A program made the translations under genes and the position numbers. Positions 12,001 through 17,722 of a stretch of 64,000 bases of DNA are shown here, piece after piece (the first letter of the stretch is position 1; the number at the start of each line of letters is the position of its first letter). Where the stretch lies: the NCBI RefSeq assembly GCF_007644035.1, contig NZ_VMTV02000178.1, forward strand, positions 186,001 through 250,000, given 5' to 3'. The stretch comes from Vogesella mureinivorans (GTDB lineage: Bacteria > Pseudomonadota > Gammaproteobacteria > Burkholderiales > Chromobacteriaceae). The notes under the pieces are model-generated. The model saw nothing but the letters and a program-made list of their open reading frames with translations. It was not told the DNA's origin and ran no database searches.

Positions 12001-14738
12001 CCGGCAAAGTTCACCCCGCGCAGGTCCAGGCCGGCAAAGCTCACGCCGTCCAGCCAGGCACCGCTGAAATTCACGCCGCGCAGGGTGGCCAGGCTAAAGC
12101 TGGCGCCGTTCAGGCGGGCACCGCTAAAGTTGATACCGCTCAGGTCCAGGCCATCAAAACGCGCACCGCGCAGGTCGGCACCGCTAAAGTTCATGCCGCG
12201 CAGGAAATCCAGACTCAGGCCTTTGCCGCTGGCAAAAGCGGCAAAGTCGAAGCCGCTCAGGCTCTTGCCAGACCAGTTGAACTGGGTGGCATCAAAGGCT
12301 TTCTTGAAGGCATTGCTCAAGGTAGCCGACAGGCTGGCCACCAGGCCGCGGATGCTAGGCAGGCTGCCGCCGCTGAAACCGTCAAAATAGGTTTTGGCGG
12401 CGTCTTTCAGGTTGAATACGCCACCAATACCCGCGGCGGCTTTGTCGTTGCTGTCGTTCAGCAGCTGCGCCAGCGACTTGCCCACGCCGGGGATTTCCTG
12501 GTCGAACAGGCCAAACGGCAGCTTTTCGCCCAGCTCTTTGGCACCGCCGAGCATGTCCAGAATGGACTGCTGCAGCTCGGCACTCAGCGAGACATCCAGC
12601 GATACCGCCGGGCTGGTCACACTGATTTTCTCGCCGCTGGCGACGCGGAACAGCTCGTCGGTTTCCAGAATCAGCGTGGGGGTGCCGTAAGCCGACAGGT
12701 TGAAATTGCCCAGCGTGGCGTTCAGCGGCAGCGTGGCGTTAAGGCTGCCGGTGGCATTCACCGCAAAGCCGCTGGCGATGACCTCGCTCGTCAGCTTGGC
12801 CAGCGGCAGGCGGCCTTGTTCGTCGCAGAAGCCTTCGGCAAAACGCAGCTCGGCGCGGCAGCTCAGGTCGATGCTGCCATTGTTGACCGATACGGCGGCC
12901 GCCCCGCTCCCAAACACCTGGCGCGACAGGCCAACGGTGGCGCTGACATTGCGCGCGGCCAGGTCCAGCCCCACCACCAGCGGGGCCACGCGCAGGAAGG
13001 CGGCGTTGGCCAAAGTGCCATCCAGGCCAGTCAGGCCGGCCAGATTCAAGCCGATATCCACCTGGCCACGCAGGCCCAGTACGGCGTCCAGCTCGGACAG
13101 CGCGTCAATGGCAAAGCCGGCTGCGGCCAACTTCTGGCTGATGTCCTGCGACAGCACGGGGCTAACGGTCAGCGTGCGGCTGGCGTCAAATTGCAGGCTA
13201 AGGCGCAGCTCGCTCCAGTCGCCCGCCAGTAGCGCACTCACGGTAAACGGGCTACCGGCCACGCCGCTATTGATTTCGTCTTGCAAGGCGCTGGCCAGGC
13301 TACCCAGATTGGTGGCGGCGGCAATGGCGGCGGCGGCTTTATCAAAGCCCAGCACCTTATCCAGATTACCCAGCACGCCCGGCGTGGCGGACAGGGCGCT
13401 GCCCAACAGCTCGCCCAGGGTTTTGTCCAGCAGCGGTACTTTGTTTTGCAGCTGCGGCAGGTTCACCAGCTGGGCGGCAGCGGCATTCCATTTATCCATG
13501 GCCTGGCCCAGTGCCGACTGGGCCGAGGCACCCAGCGAGATATCCCCGCTGAACTGCTCGACCTTGTCCACGGTAAAGGTGTTGCCACCCATGCTGACGA
13601 CAGTCTTGCCGCTGCCGTCTTTGCTCAGGCCTGCCAGGCCTTGCAGCTCTACACGGTCCTGCGCGTCCTGGCCGGCGGTGAGGCTGGCGATACGGCTGGC
13701 GTCTTCGATCACAAAGCGGTTAGTGCCCTGCCCGCCGATCAGGTGCAGGCCGGCACCGCCGGTAATGGTGAGGGTGCCCAGCCGCGTGGGGTCGGCATAG
13801 CGCACGGTGAGGCCGCTCTGGCTAGCCGTTACCACCAGGTCACCCGCGACCTGGCTCAGGTCTACCGTGTCGCCATTCTGTACGGTCAGGCTGCTATCCG
13901 GCAGGCCATTGGCCACCGGGTGGCTGGCCAGTACGCCCAGGTAGTCCAGCGTGCTCATGGCGAACAGCGGCTGTACTTGCAGCTGGCCGGTGGCCATTTC
14001 CAGCAGCCAGTCGGCGCCCTGTGCCAGGTTGCCGGTACGGTCGTCGGACGCGGCCACATCGGCACCCACGACGCGCGACAGGGCCTCGACAAACGCGGCA
14101 CCCCGGCTGCCTTTGGCCACATCGCAGCCATACAGCAGCACGTCGGCACCACTGGCCAGCGCACTGCGCCAGCCCAGCAGCGTGTCGGCGCGTTCGGCCA
14201 GGTTCATGTCGTCCAGCACGCTGCTGCCCAGCTGCAGCGAGGCCTCGCTACCGTGGGAAATCACGTGTACGGCGCGTATGCCCTGGTACTGGCGCAGCCA
14301 GCCGCTCATTTGTTCCAGGCCGTCGCGGCTGGCGTCCAGCACCACCACTTCCAGCTGGCCCGGGGCGCGGCCTTCATCCGGGCGCGACACCACTTGCGCC
14401 AGCAGCTGCTCGTAGTCCTGCACGGCGGGGTCGACAAACACTACCTCGTTTACCGCCTGGCGCAGCGCGGCGTGCTGGCCGGCCAGGCTGCCGGCAAACT
14501 GGCCCAGCAGCAGGTCTTGCGGCACTACGATGGCTTCGTGGTTTTGCTGCTGCGGCGTAGGCGGCAGCACCAGACCATCAGCCGACAACAACAGCCTTGG
14601 CTCTACCTGCTCGACAAACAGGCTTGGCTGGCGGCCAACCTGGCGAGCCCGCCCACCCGAAGGGACTTTCAGCAAGGAACGAATCCACAGGGCGGGATTA
14701 CGGCCAGTGTGCGGTTTTTTCTTCGGTTGACGGCTCAT
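1..14738 (-). CDS. Giant LEPR-XLL / DUF4347 / pentapeptide-repeat surface protein (C-terminus outside window)
   Basis: The frame is open from ATG 14738 to the window edge, so at least 4,912 residues are encoded and the stop lies outside. GGAG sits 9 bases before the start. There is no classical signal peptide. Residues 45-53 read VEPRLLLSA, the LEPR-XLL signature placed near the N-terminus of very long repetitive bacterial proteins. Residues about 96-256 look like DUF4347 (VFVDPAVQDYEQLL, VISHGSEASLQLG, LLYGCDVAKG). Three pentapeptide-repeat blocks follow (about 820-1250, 1646-2033, 2419-2936). Between them are spacer modules with recurring YFRxNR(L/F)DA and PGxGKSLxxLL segments. The C-terminal part seen here has beta-rich repeats ending in FxGxLAG. 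Such proteins are thought to be secreted or surface-attached; adhesion is a guess. It follows the AMIN-TolC gene by 86 bases, suggesting an export pair. Exact function is unknown. Confidence 0.9.
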   Translation of the reverse strand, partial: MSRQPKKKPHTGRNPALWIRSLLKVPSGGRARQVGRQPSLFVEQVEPRLLLSADGLVLPPTPQQQNHEAIVVPQDLLLGQFAGSLAGQHAALRQAVNEVVFVDPAVQDYEQLLAQVVSRPDEGRAPGQLEVVVLDASRDGLEQMSGWLRQYQGIRAVHVISHGSEASLQLGSSVLDDMNLAERADTLLGWRSALASGADVLLYGCDVAKGSRGAAFVEALSRVVGADVAASDDRTGNLAQGADWLLEMATGQLQVQPLFAMSTLDYLGVLASHPVANGLPDSSLTVQNGDTVDLSQVAGDLVVTASQSGLTVRYADPTRLGTLTITGGAGLHLIGGQGTNRFVIEDASRIASLTAGQDAQDRVELQGLAGLSKDGSGKTVVSMGGNTFTVDKVEQFSGDISLGASAQSALGQAMDKWNAAAAQLVNLPQLQNKVPLLDKTLGELLGSALSATPGVLGNLDKVLGFDKAAAAIAAATNLGSLASALQDEINSGVAGSPFTVSALLAGDWSELRLSLQFDASRTLTVSPVLSQDISQKLAAAGFAIDALSELDAVLGLRGQVDIGLNLAGLTGLDGTLANAAFLRVAPLVVGLDLAARNVSATVGLSRQVFGSGAAAVSVNNGSIDLSCRAELRFAEGFCDEQGRLPLAKLTSEVIASGFAVNATGSLNATLPLNATLGNFNLSAYGTPTLILETDELFRVASGEKISVTSPAVSLDVSLSAELQQSILDMLGGAKELGEKLPFGLFDQEIPGVGKSLAQLLNDSNDKAAAGIGGVFNLKDAAKTYFDGFSGGSLPSIRGLVASLSATLSNAFKKAFDATQFNWSGKSLSGFDFAAFASGKGLSLDFLRGMNFSGADLRGARFDGLDLSGINFSGARLNGASFSLATLRGVNFSGAWLDGVSFAGLDLRGVNFAGASIAGVNFTGAAAFGVNWAGVRFPQLKLPDVTNLISDINLGSLFGANSGWKQLQWGLDLSALKLDWSRFDLSGIDFSGVNLSGFKLAGANLRGVTFDGANLSGVDLSGAFGWQVKWGSVLTDALTKLDNLITDINLSLGGTGSFKLWHTTSNFNGFNFSGWDLSGLDFSGKSFLGSLFRGVDFGGARLGGATFDISTDFSWADWRGIDLSGISTLLGKFRGVNFSGLSFSGISFDSLVVDLSGARFTGTSNLAGLFSGLSASVKRLFTGADFSGVDFSGLSALTTFKFAGFKRVNFSGANLSGLDFSGVDLSFASLRNVSLADLKLDGALLSGVDFSGVVGAIKSAAQAFYDALTKLPSLLSADLLKSMNKLVVEDILATGASGPAFAFSGGLSFNGNALDLRLNLQANLDRSFEANFHFSTADLANSSMLPVFDVSGTALGRAVFALNFDIGARIGLLDKNVAGVVNVPLPASIDPYFRLNRLDAAASLGVANLAASISLANLGSASLVNGQFALAVGGRMSLNGPSGEGLLRWSELAALKAANPADWWKQLATLTPSTKLDASFGVKLDVQPTIDGKSFTDIFGTPYITLDTDQLFRLSDEGLVVYQAPSVSVDVLLSATQKTQLLNVLDKLKAAGDGAFNPDFLSIKLPGIGKSLSELFGSKSADPGSSFFNRLLNLSDAANAYFNSTKLAATPPADAADATLLGLVNALNTALSQKVAIDFDASQSDWSGKNLANVSFAGLNLRGFNFNGADLTGADFSGADLTGATFAGANLSFAVFATRKPDGSVDRSTGKAGAARLEGVNFSGARLKGVNLGGLDLRAANFELADISTTVFDKASLVGASFAGSVVSASTSLANALFSGVLPAELLRATGTAIDLDPLTGAADLSGFDLSGFNFSGLDLSGIKLANAKLVAANLYGVKFGAANLEGADLSTAYLAKADLATATLSSATKLDGALFAKTDSVPTTASGSALVIKQGASLAGLNLSGYDFSGIDFNGVDLSGTRLVGTVFAGASLAGATLSDKTDFSQADLRGLAALTAASGDPQISLPATLKGVFAGADLSGLNLSNISLSGLNLAGANLQGATVTGADLSLANLRAANLLLVSGTPASAKGALYDGDTRWYAGAAKWAGVQKAAEAPASAHLYDGPLFDFRGTLDTSGTEIRIALNFQINLNRQVAMGFALGSSDLPEAARKLLPQFALSGTALADIKAAADIDLGVVLGSKTVGNGAANFTVPSADQIQTYINVNRLQAEAELQLQNLQALLNVAGLLDVGIEQADISLKAAVKAVLDDPDNRDGKGRVYLSEIAAAQGGLAGLIHSDSVASLSGAITLNAKGQGFNLNDFGLPVINLDAPVLFKPDATTGKLVLQRPDATLDVRLTDTLRDKLLEVLDKVDSTANQNVLGVGLLNSKVPGLDQSINELLGFDSDDTDAVDIKVFALKQAAQDFFAKYTFSDTAEANKKTGWPTLREATQHLKRELAKKFGLPLDANRRDWSGEDLANYDFSKQSANHLRGYDFSGANLSGANFSGLNLDGVNFSGANLQGAIFDAKTSLRGANFDGADLQGITWTTVDLRGVNMANANLSAANLVGKDLSGADLSGALLEGADLSDSNLRNASLARADLSGARLENALAIGASFAWASYDGNTFLDGMVVDRTVKAVFGTELSENVIYLGKRGVTLDGQGYHWQGWDLSFIDFSVFQNLTIKNFDWSGVNLRGVNFSGVTFAGSINLKGVFAVDVTWPSIDFSSVFKFDGGSGFFFNSSGSGLSLPSWLTGISGYLPSLDFNFSANGLLSLRGWDLSGLDFSGLKLNLSGIDLSFANLSKLKFGELVLDFDTNWAGSIWSGLSFTTGKWPSLAGIFRDVDFSGFDFSGFKLPGSWGFDGVHLPDFSGARFAGALNVGEFLIGLKLKLQKLNLDLSLPQINFSFADFRGLDLSGLRGLFDSINWTSAGMTQPADASDWLGKLFQGFKLPSVNLSGIKLPDITFDFSKLDLSFANLKGISFATPAFKGFNFDGANLRGIDLSGLLGWVKSASKAMFNKADAWVSGVADALKTLDMDAVVLDGVFAGDVSGPEFAVLPMFDTTGNEITLGLGVKINLDRSLQQQFSFGLANLAGDAATKIANFTASGSAIGRLVLHADLEAGLAVGTKSGDNSLNLPVPTNADLYFRINRFDAGAALNVYGLDAKASLLGDLAQVKLVDSDFAVKAAAKVVVTDPDNSDGKGRITLKDLAALSGQGKTVGSLFAVTPAASLEGNLVFDASLGGVDMGMFGNPTLAIRSDIIKGKLTPQYFFDVSIDGAKAKENLQAIFAQAASVGDSLDGMGFMSSQLPFVGESLGGIMQSEDGRKLGDVLSFRRVVDGTKFSVLDDYYNKTGPHTYSGLISLLKDYLSASGDYSGLQSLFPNQYGETQTGPFTVGGGLEFQGSNEQQIVDLGGATGGSFTLIFSHDGDDYSTEAILHNASADAVKAALLAAKTSGGNTLNGLLLDVAQLDGRYQVTFAGTLARLDVDAMTVNSSMLSGGTATVRTQREGASKELRLDLKLDLSKTTSLPFNLGTGLDSLGLKLKGSGDIDLTGEVKLDLSFGFNFDTLANAASGKLFMQAREISAKASASMQNFNAGVSLGVLDGQIDNGTMQFQANANVGLSAQAGNADRNGERVMLGDVGKLGDHVNAKADVYAVADLPIKANLFGGDLTKLTGGANPKVVVEWGTEATPLALEDIKTAKPVIRKENFTNLASLSNMTPAQMVQLLANVGDFLNQFRDSDLFDIKVPFSGADLGDVFDFGYGWTKVLNERLQGITAMDLTANKAISPVLADDVAFDLVLQRPGDTVPSKYTVTVKAAETAGFKSINELAELINGKVAEVMNGALKLNNSLPVWVTEGQSNSSTQGSQQSANGDAAKVTQLQQGGQADNAVLLLDIGTANGTLTLKNVGNATTASVVLGAGDSDATIASKLQAGVATVFGTHAANLKVTGSRADGFRIEFIGSLAGKAFMAKESVAGLVVTAGSSSFLFKPGMREGQVNFAATNGGVAAGFSLLADKSLAALQNDILQAVATATNINASKITVSGDRSSGFRITFTDTAPAQLAASMEVGGVNAMSVGFVAPPNATAAVSETLSHSVGVSEVKVLAFTGYERGTFELELYGKKTGPIRYLNNAVDAQALAIQQALEGIVGKGNVEVSFPQKDPLDASGKKTNYGSAPKFKITFKGSYAQQNIPDMTVYFGGLKAGSYVPAGEVRGVELIEFKPGVNKRGEVQTVAVSAAATTPASFTLSFTHDGKTYTTGTLNSNMGSGDIRSQLLAATAAGGAKLGDIKGIELGVSLAERGAWKVSFGGSLAGVALAELQVGNLANTVNPTVTLASVQEGRFRSEVQQVVLAAASGLMRVQLGEGALSATFPALATAKELQAILEAMPDIGSGNVVVSGSPQKWTISFQGRLSGRDVPELVFSPVQELALQAAASGSTSFSVKLAGSTAASKTLTITGFDDEQVRAALQDALASLDGVGAGNVSVAGQDGQWLITFTGELAGQVVAGVELTRTVDTTVEKVKAKAVSAAMLQVSAIEPQLKAGGITWGKLQFKPVNVDDFAYFAIRPSAGVSIDVVTPGTAQVAEVQRLRIVNAAMAAASQFELQFTDKAGKKVEINGLAVDISASQLQERINTAFTNAGIDGSVSVAVSVMNEPVGTRVPEGTRAFDITFAGKLATGDQPAFTTTYQSLRAKPGAQMVAYSLQQGAAATATSVAKNEVQRLTISNAVGGTYGFAQRVGSEYYTLNEPFAYGASAAQQETELKKAGLDDAAIAALKEGKTAEEALAIRQAKLIELGLRKAFSTGPKAIAGADVTVAAVAGLPDTFDIVYGGSLAGEDLPTLLLNSSQLKSAAQAAGDKGYAGVDLLGLDVLGQEARTQSGPKFNTLEEFAAVLQDAVNELLPKGETFNVTARFDAQAMDFMFDLRFTPAMPQQLVPLDFGFDLAPVGDFSAKGNLVLNAGIDFVTTIGLD
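350..3250 (-). repeat. C-terminal beta-rich repeat array of the giant protein
   Basis: On the minus strand about eight to nine units of roughly 90-120 residues recur. Each has an alanine-rich helix-like segment (AALQDALASLDGVGAGN), a short strand V(S/T)V(A/S)G, then a W/F-x-(I/V)-x-F-x-G-x-LAG strand pair (WLITFTGELAG, WTISFQGRLSG, WKVSFGGSLAG, FRIEFIGSLAG). Comparable GNVxVxG...FxGxLAG units are common in giant repetitive bacterial proteins. Unit borders were judged by eye. Confidence 0.7.
5930..7480 (-). repeat. Pentapeptide-repeat block C of the giant protein
   Basis: Covers about residues 2419-2936. It begins with canonical units (GANLSGANFSGLNLDG, GADLSGALLEGADLS) at 7,080-7,450 and then passes into a looser form with LDFSGLKL/IDLSFANL units interspersed with aromatic-rich segments down to about 5,930. 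The decay suggests older or specialised repeats at this end. Confidence 0.8.
8640..9800 (-). repeat. Pentapeptide-repeat block B of the giant protein
   Basis: Covers about residues 1646-2033. Clear units include ADLTGADFSGADLTG and GANLEGADLSTAYLAKADL. The block is interrupted by short non-repeat loops (for example the FATRKPDGSVDRS segment near 9,640), so it is probably several helix stretches rather than one. Confidence 0.85.
10985..12280 (-). repeat. Pentapeptide-repeat block A of the giant protein
   Basis: Read on the minus strand, this stretch codes for consecutive five-residue units of the A(N/D)LxG / NFSGx type, for example ADLRGARFDGLDLSG and GVNFSGARLNGASF. It covers about residues 820-1250. 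The regular N/D-(L/F)-x-G period predicts a right-handed quadrilateral beta-helix, as known for pentapeptide-repeat proteins. At the DNA level it gives a degenerate 15-bp period with many copies of gttggc and ccgctgaaat on the plus strand. Confidence 0.85.
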
Positions 14739-14763
14739 GTTGTGGCTCCAGCAAGTGCTGCAA

Positions 14764-14800
14764 TGCCAGCCGGGTGAGGGCTGGCAGGTTTTTGTTTTTT
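14764..14800 (+). terminator. Intrinsic terminator-like hairpin facing against the flanking genes
   Basis: An 8-bp stem (TGCCAGCC / GGCTGGCA, 7-nt loop) at 14764-14786 is followed on the plus strand by ttttt and tttttt runs. Both flanking genes are on the minus strand, where the hairpin has no downstream U-tract. It would stop plus-strand (antisense) transcription coming out of the giant gene, or act as a weak structure in the tolC-giant mRNA. Confidence 0.5.
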
Positions 14801-14824
14801 ATCGTTTTTACGCCGCGTTGCGGC

Positions 14825-17377
14825 TTACTGCATCAGATCGGCAAGATCGACAAGATCATCGCGGCTCAGCGCGCCTACAGCCTGTTTCAGCTTGAGGCGG
14901 TTCACCAGATAGTCGTATCGGGCTTGCAGGTAGTCGCGGCGGGCGGAGTAATACAGCCGGTAGGCGTCGGCCACGGCAACCACACTGGCCACGCCGGCTT
15001 TGTAGCCTTCCTGACGGGTTTGCAGGGCGCTGTCCTGGGCAATAACCGCCTTGCGCAGGGCTTCCAGCATCGAGGCGCTGGTTTCTACGCTTTGGTAGGC
15101 GGCGCGGGCGGCGCGCTCGGTTTTACGCTCTTCCTGCTCGCGCTCCAGCATGGCTTTTTCCAGGCGCACACCGGCCTCGCGCACCAGCGAGCTGGTCATG
15201 CCGCCTTCAAAAGCCGGCATGCTGAGCTTCAGCGCCAGCTCGGTGTTTTGCTGCTTCTGGCCGCCACCGTAGAACGAGCCCTTGCTCGCCTGCCCATTGG
15301 CGGTGCCCACCAGGGCCAGCGTGGGGTAGTAGCCGCCCTTCTGGCGCTGGATCTCTAGCGCGGCAATCTGCTCGGCCAGCTTGCGCGACTGCAGCGCAAT
15401 ATTCTGGCTTACCGCAGCGTCTACCCAGGCTTCCGGGCTGGCTGGCTGCGGCATGGCAGGGTCGAAATGGGCTTTGAAGGGTAGCAAGGCGGCGACATCG
15501 CTCCCTACGATTTCCTTCAGTGCGCTACGGGCGTCCTGCAGGCGGTTGCGGGCTTCGATTTCGCGGGCGCGCGACAGGCTGTAGCGCGACTCGGTATCGT
15601 GCACCTGGGCGATGGTGCCCAGGCCGTTATCCAGGCGGGACTTGGCCAGCTCGTACTGCTTTTGCGTGGCTTCGCGCTCGGCGCTGGACAGCTCCACGCC
15701 ATCCAGTGCGGCCAACAGGCTCAGGTAGCTGGAGGCGGTACGCAGCAGCAGGTCTTGCTCTGCGGCCACCACGTTCAGCTTGGCCTGTTCTACCGCCAGC
15801 CCGGCTTGGTCCAGCTTGACGATGGCGGGCATTTTCAGCACCGGCTGGCTGATGGTGAGCGACCAGCTGCTGGACGGGTAGGAGGTACTGCCGGTCGGGA
15901 AGGCTTTATTGGGCGCTTCGGTAATTTTCTGGTGCGCCATCGAGCGGCTGACATCGATCACCGCGGTAGGCAGCAAGGCGGCACGTGCTTGCGGCACGGC
16001 TTCGGCCGAGATCAGGAAATCGGTTTTGGCGGTCAGGTATTTCGGGTCGTTTTCCAGCGCGCGCTCAAACAGCGATGGCAGGCCGGACTGCACCAGTGCA
16101 GGGTTGGCCGCACGGGGCTGGCTGGCCTGGCCCGACAGCACAACCGGCTTGATCAGCATTTTGGGGCGCTGCAGGTCGGCAGCATCCTGGCGCTGGCGCA
16201 GCTCCAGCGATACCGGCTCGCCGGCAAACGCCGCCAGCGCATTCGCACCGTGGTCGCCCGGGACGTGGCCTTTGCCATTGAGTGACACAATCCAGCGGTT
16301 GCCTTGCGTTTGCAGGCCGGACGCCAGCAGGGACTGCGGGCGCTGCAAATCAAAGATCACCCGGGCCGAGCCCAGGCGGGTTTCTTCCAGGCGCACACCG
16401 CGCAGGGTATCGCTCTGGCTGCTGATACGGGGCAGCAGCGGCTTGATGTCTTCGGCGCGCGCGCCCAGCACATCCACCACCAGGCGCGGTGGCTTGTCCA
16501 GGGTAAAGGCGCTGTAGCGGCGGCCATCCAGGTTGTCGGCAAACACCGACAGCGCACCGGCCGATTCGGCGACTTGCATGGCCGACATGCTGGCGGCCTG
16601 CTCGCCCACCGGGGCATCCGGCACAAACGACACCAGGATCTCGCCCTTGCCCGCGCTCACTACACCGTCACCTGCGACCACGTCGGCGTCGGCGGCCAGC
16701 TGCACCAGCAGGCGGCTACCGCCGTTTTCGCCATCCAGCGCCGACATTTTCTTCAGCAAGGGGTTGCGCGCCAAGTCGGTAGCGGCAATCACGCGCTCCA
16801 GGCTTTTACGGCTGATACCGGCCAGCTCGAACACCACCTGGCGGCCATCCGAATCAAACGACATGGCGGCTTCCAGCGTGGCCGAGCCGATCAGGCGCAG
16901 GTCGGCACGCCCTTCACGGTTCACCACCAGCATTTGCTCCAGCGCCGGCTTGGGGGGCAGCACACGCTTGGCGTCTGGCGCAAAGACCATTTCCCAGCGC
17001 GAGCGCTTGTCCAGCGTAGAAACCAGTTTTTCGTCCAGCACCTTTACCGGGCGCGCAAACTCGATACGCAGCGGCGTCAGGCCCTGGCTAGGCAGCAGGG
17101 TATCGATACGTTTGATGAAGGGATGGGCACTGAGCTTGGCCAGGCTGGCATTCAGCGCTGCAGCATCGATATCTTTCAGCAGCAACACGACTTCGGTGCT
17201 GTCCTGGATTTGCAGGCCGCTATGCAAGGTGCCGGCAGGTACGTCCAGCTGCAGGCGCAAAGCCTGGCCTTCGGCCTTGATGCTGACATGGGCTAAACCG
17301 GCTGCCATGGCGGGTGTCAGACCCGACAACATCAGGGCCAGAGTCAGAATTCTCAGGGGTTTCTTGCAGATATCCAA
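14825..17377 (-). CDS. TolC-family outer-membrane channel with N-terminal AMIN-like domains
   Basis: 850 residues, about twice the size of an ordinary TolC. A signal peptide (residues 1-25, cleavage after AMA) is followed by AMIN-like beta domains: one at about 28-112, a middle segment, and a clear one at about 275-370 (YSAFTLDKPPRLVVDVLG, GSARVIFDL). From about 430 to the end is an outer-membrane efflux protein: LPSLFERALENDPKY, coiled-coil repeats, and the C-terminal half ending VNRLKLKQAVGAL. AMIN domains are known from AmiC and PilQ and bind or localise to peptidoglycan. TolC proteins form the exit duct of type I secretion and efflux. The start is TTG with AGGGTGG upstream; no ATG precedes the signal peptide. 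It is the first gene before the giant protein, so I infer a dedicated secretion duct. No ABC or membrane-fusion partner is seen here. Confidence 0.88.
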   Translation of the reverse strand: MDICKKPLRILTLALMLSGLTPAMAAGLAHVSIKAEGQALRLQLDVPAGTLHSGLQIQDSTEVVLLLKDIDAAALNASLAKLSAHPFIKRIDTLLPSQGLTPLRIEFARPVKVLDEKLVSTLDKRSRWEMVFAPDAKRVLPPKPALEQMLVVNREGRADLRLIGSATLEAAMSFDSDGRQVVFELAGISRKSLERVIAATDLARNPLLKKMSALDGENGGSRLLVQLAADADVVAGDGVVSAGKGEILVSFVPDAPVGEQAASMSAMQVAESAGALSVFADNLDGRRYSAFTLDKPPRLVVDVLGARAEDIKPLLPRISSQSDTLRGVRLEETRLGSARVIFDLQRPQSLLASGLQTQGNRWIVSLNGKGHVPGDHGANALAAFAGEPVSLELRQRQDAADLQRPKMLIKPVVLSGQASQPRAANPALVQSGLPSLFERALENDPKYLTAKTDFLISAEAVPQARAALLPTAVIDVSRSMAHQKITEAPNKAFPTGSTSYPSSSWSLTISQPVLKMPAIVKLDQAGLAVEQAKLNVVAAEQDLLLRTASSYLSLLAALDGVELSSAEREATQKQYELAKSRLDNGLGTIAQVHDTESRYSLSRAREIEARNRLQDARSALKEIVGSDVAALLPFKAHFDPAMPQPASPEAWVDAAVSQNIALQSRKLAEQIAALEIQRQKGGYYPTLALVGTANGQASKGSFYGGGQKQQNTELALKLSMPAFEGGMTSSLVREAGVRLEKAMLEREQEERKTERAARAAYQSVETSASMLEALRKAVIAQDSALQTRQEGYKAGVASVVAVADAYRLYYSARRDYLQARYDYLVNRLKLKQAVGALSRDDLVDLADLMQ

Positions 17378-17627
17378 AGTGTGCCACCCTTGCTATGTAT
17401 CGGTATGCCGGCGGCCCGCTGCGGGCAAGAAAGCCGGATTTTTTAGTTAGCCAATTGTATTGAAATAGGGGCAATACTGCTACATTGCTTTAAGCAAAAC
17501 GTACAAAGTGAATCACCTTAATGCTAAAAAATCACAAAACCCGCCACCGCCTGCCATTGCGCTGATGCCACCGCCATTTAAAATACCAATCAGATACCAA
17601 AAAAAGGCCAGTGCCCGGCCGCAGGCA
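17378..17627. other. AT-rich leader/promoter region of the AMIN-TolC gene
   Basis: This stretch has no gene. Its lower half (about 17,440-17,600) is much richer in A/T than the surroundings and should hold the promoter of the AMIN-TolC/giant-protein unit. I could not pick a convincing -35/-10 pair. A small GCCCG-CAG-CGGGC hairpin lies in the leader near 17,415-17,427. Confidence 0.4.
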
Positions 17628-17651
17628 TAAAAAAAGCGGACCGAAGTCCGC
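17628..17651 (-). terminator. Rho-independent terminator after metQ
   Basis: On the minus strand GCGGAC-TTCG-GTCCGC is followed by seven T residues. The stable UUCG tetraloop and position 72 bases past the metQ stop make it the end of the metNIQ transcript. Confidence 0.9.
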
Positions 17652-17722
17652 TGTAGAAGCCTTGAATGCCAGGAGTTTTCAAGGAAAAGGTGCCGTGCCG
17701 CCAGGCAGCACGGGTAAAACGC

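Noticed and set aside
5930-12280. Direct DNA repeats that could be taken for CRISPR or tandem-repeat arrays
   Set aside because: The 15-bp period is degenerate and coincides with pentapeptide coding units; there are no spacers of constant length and no cas genes.
14825-17377. Complete type I secretion operon
   Set aside because: Only the outer-membrane part is present in the window; no ABC transporter or HlyD-like gene adjoins it here.
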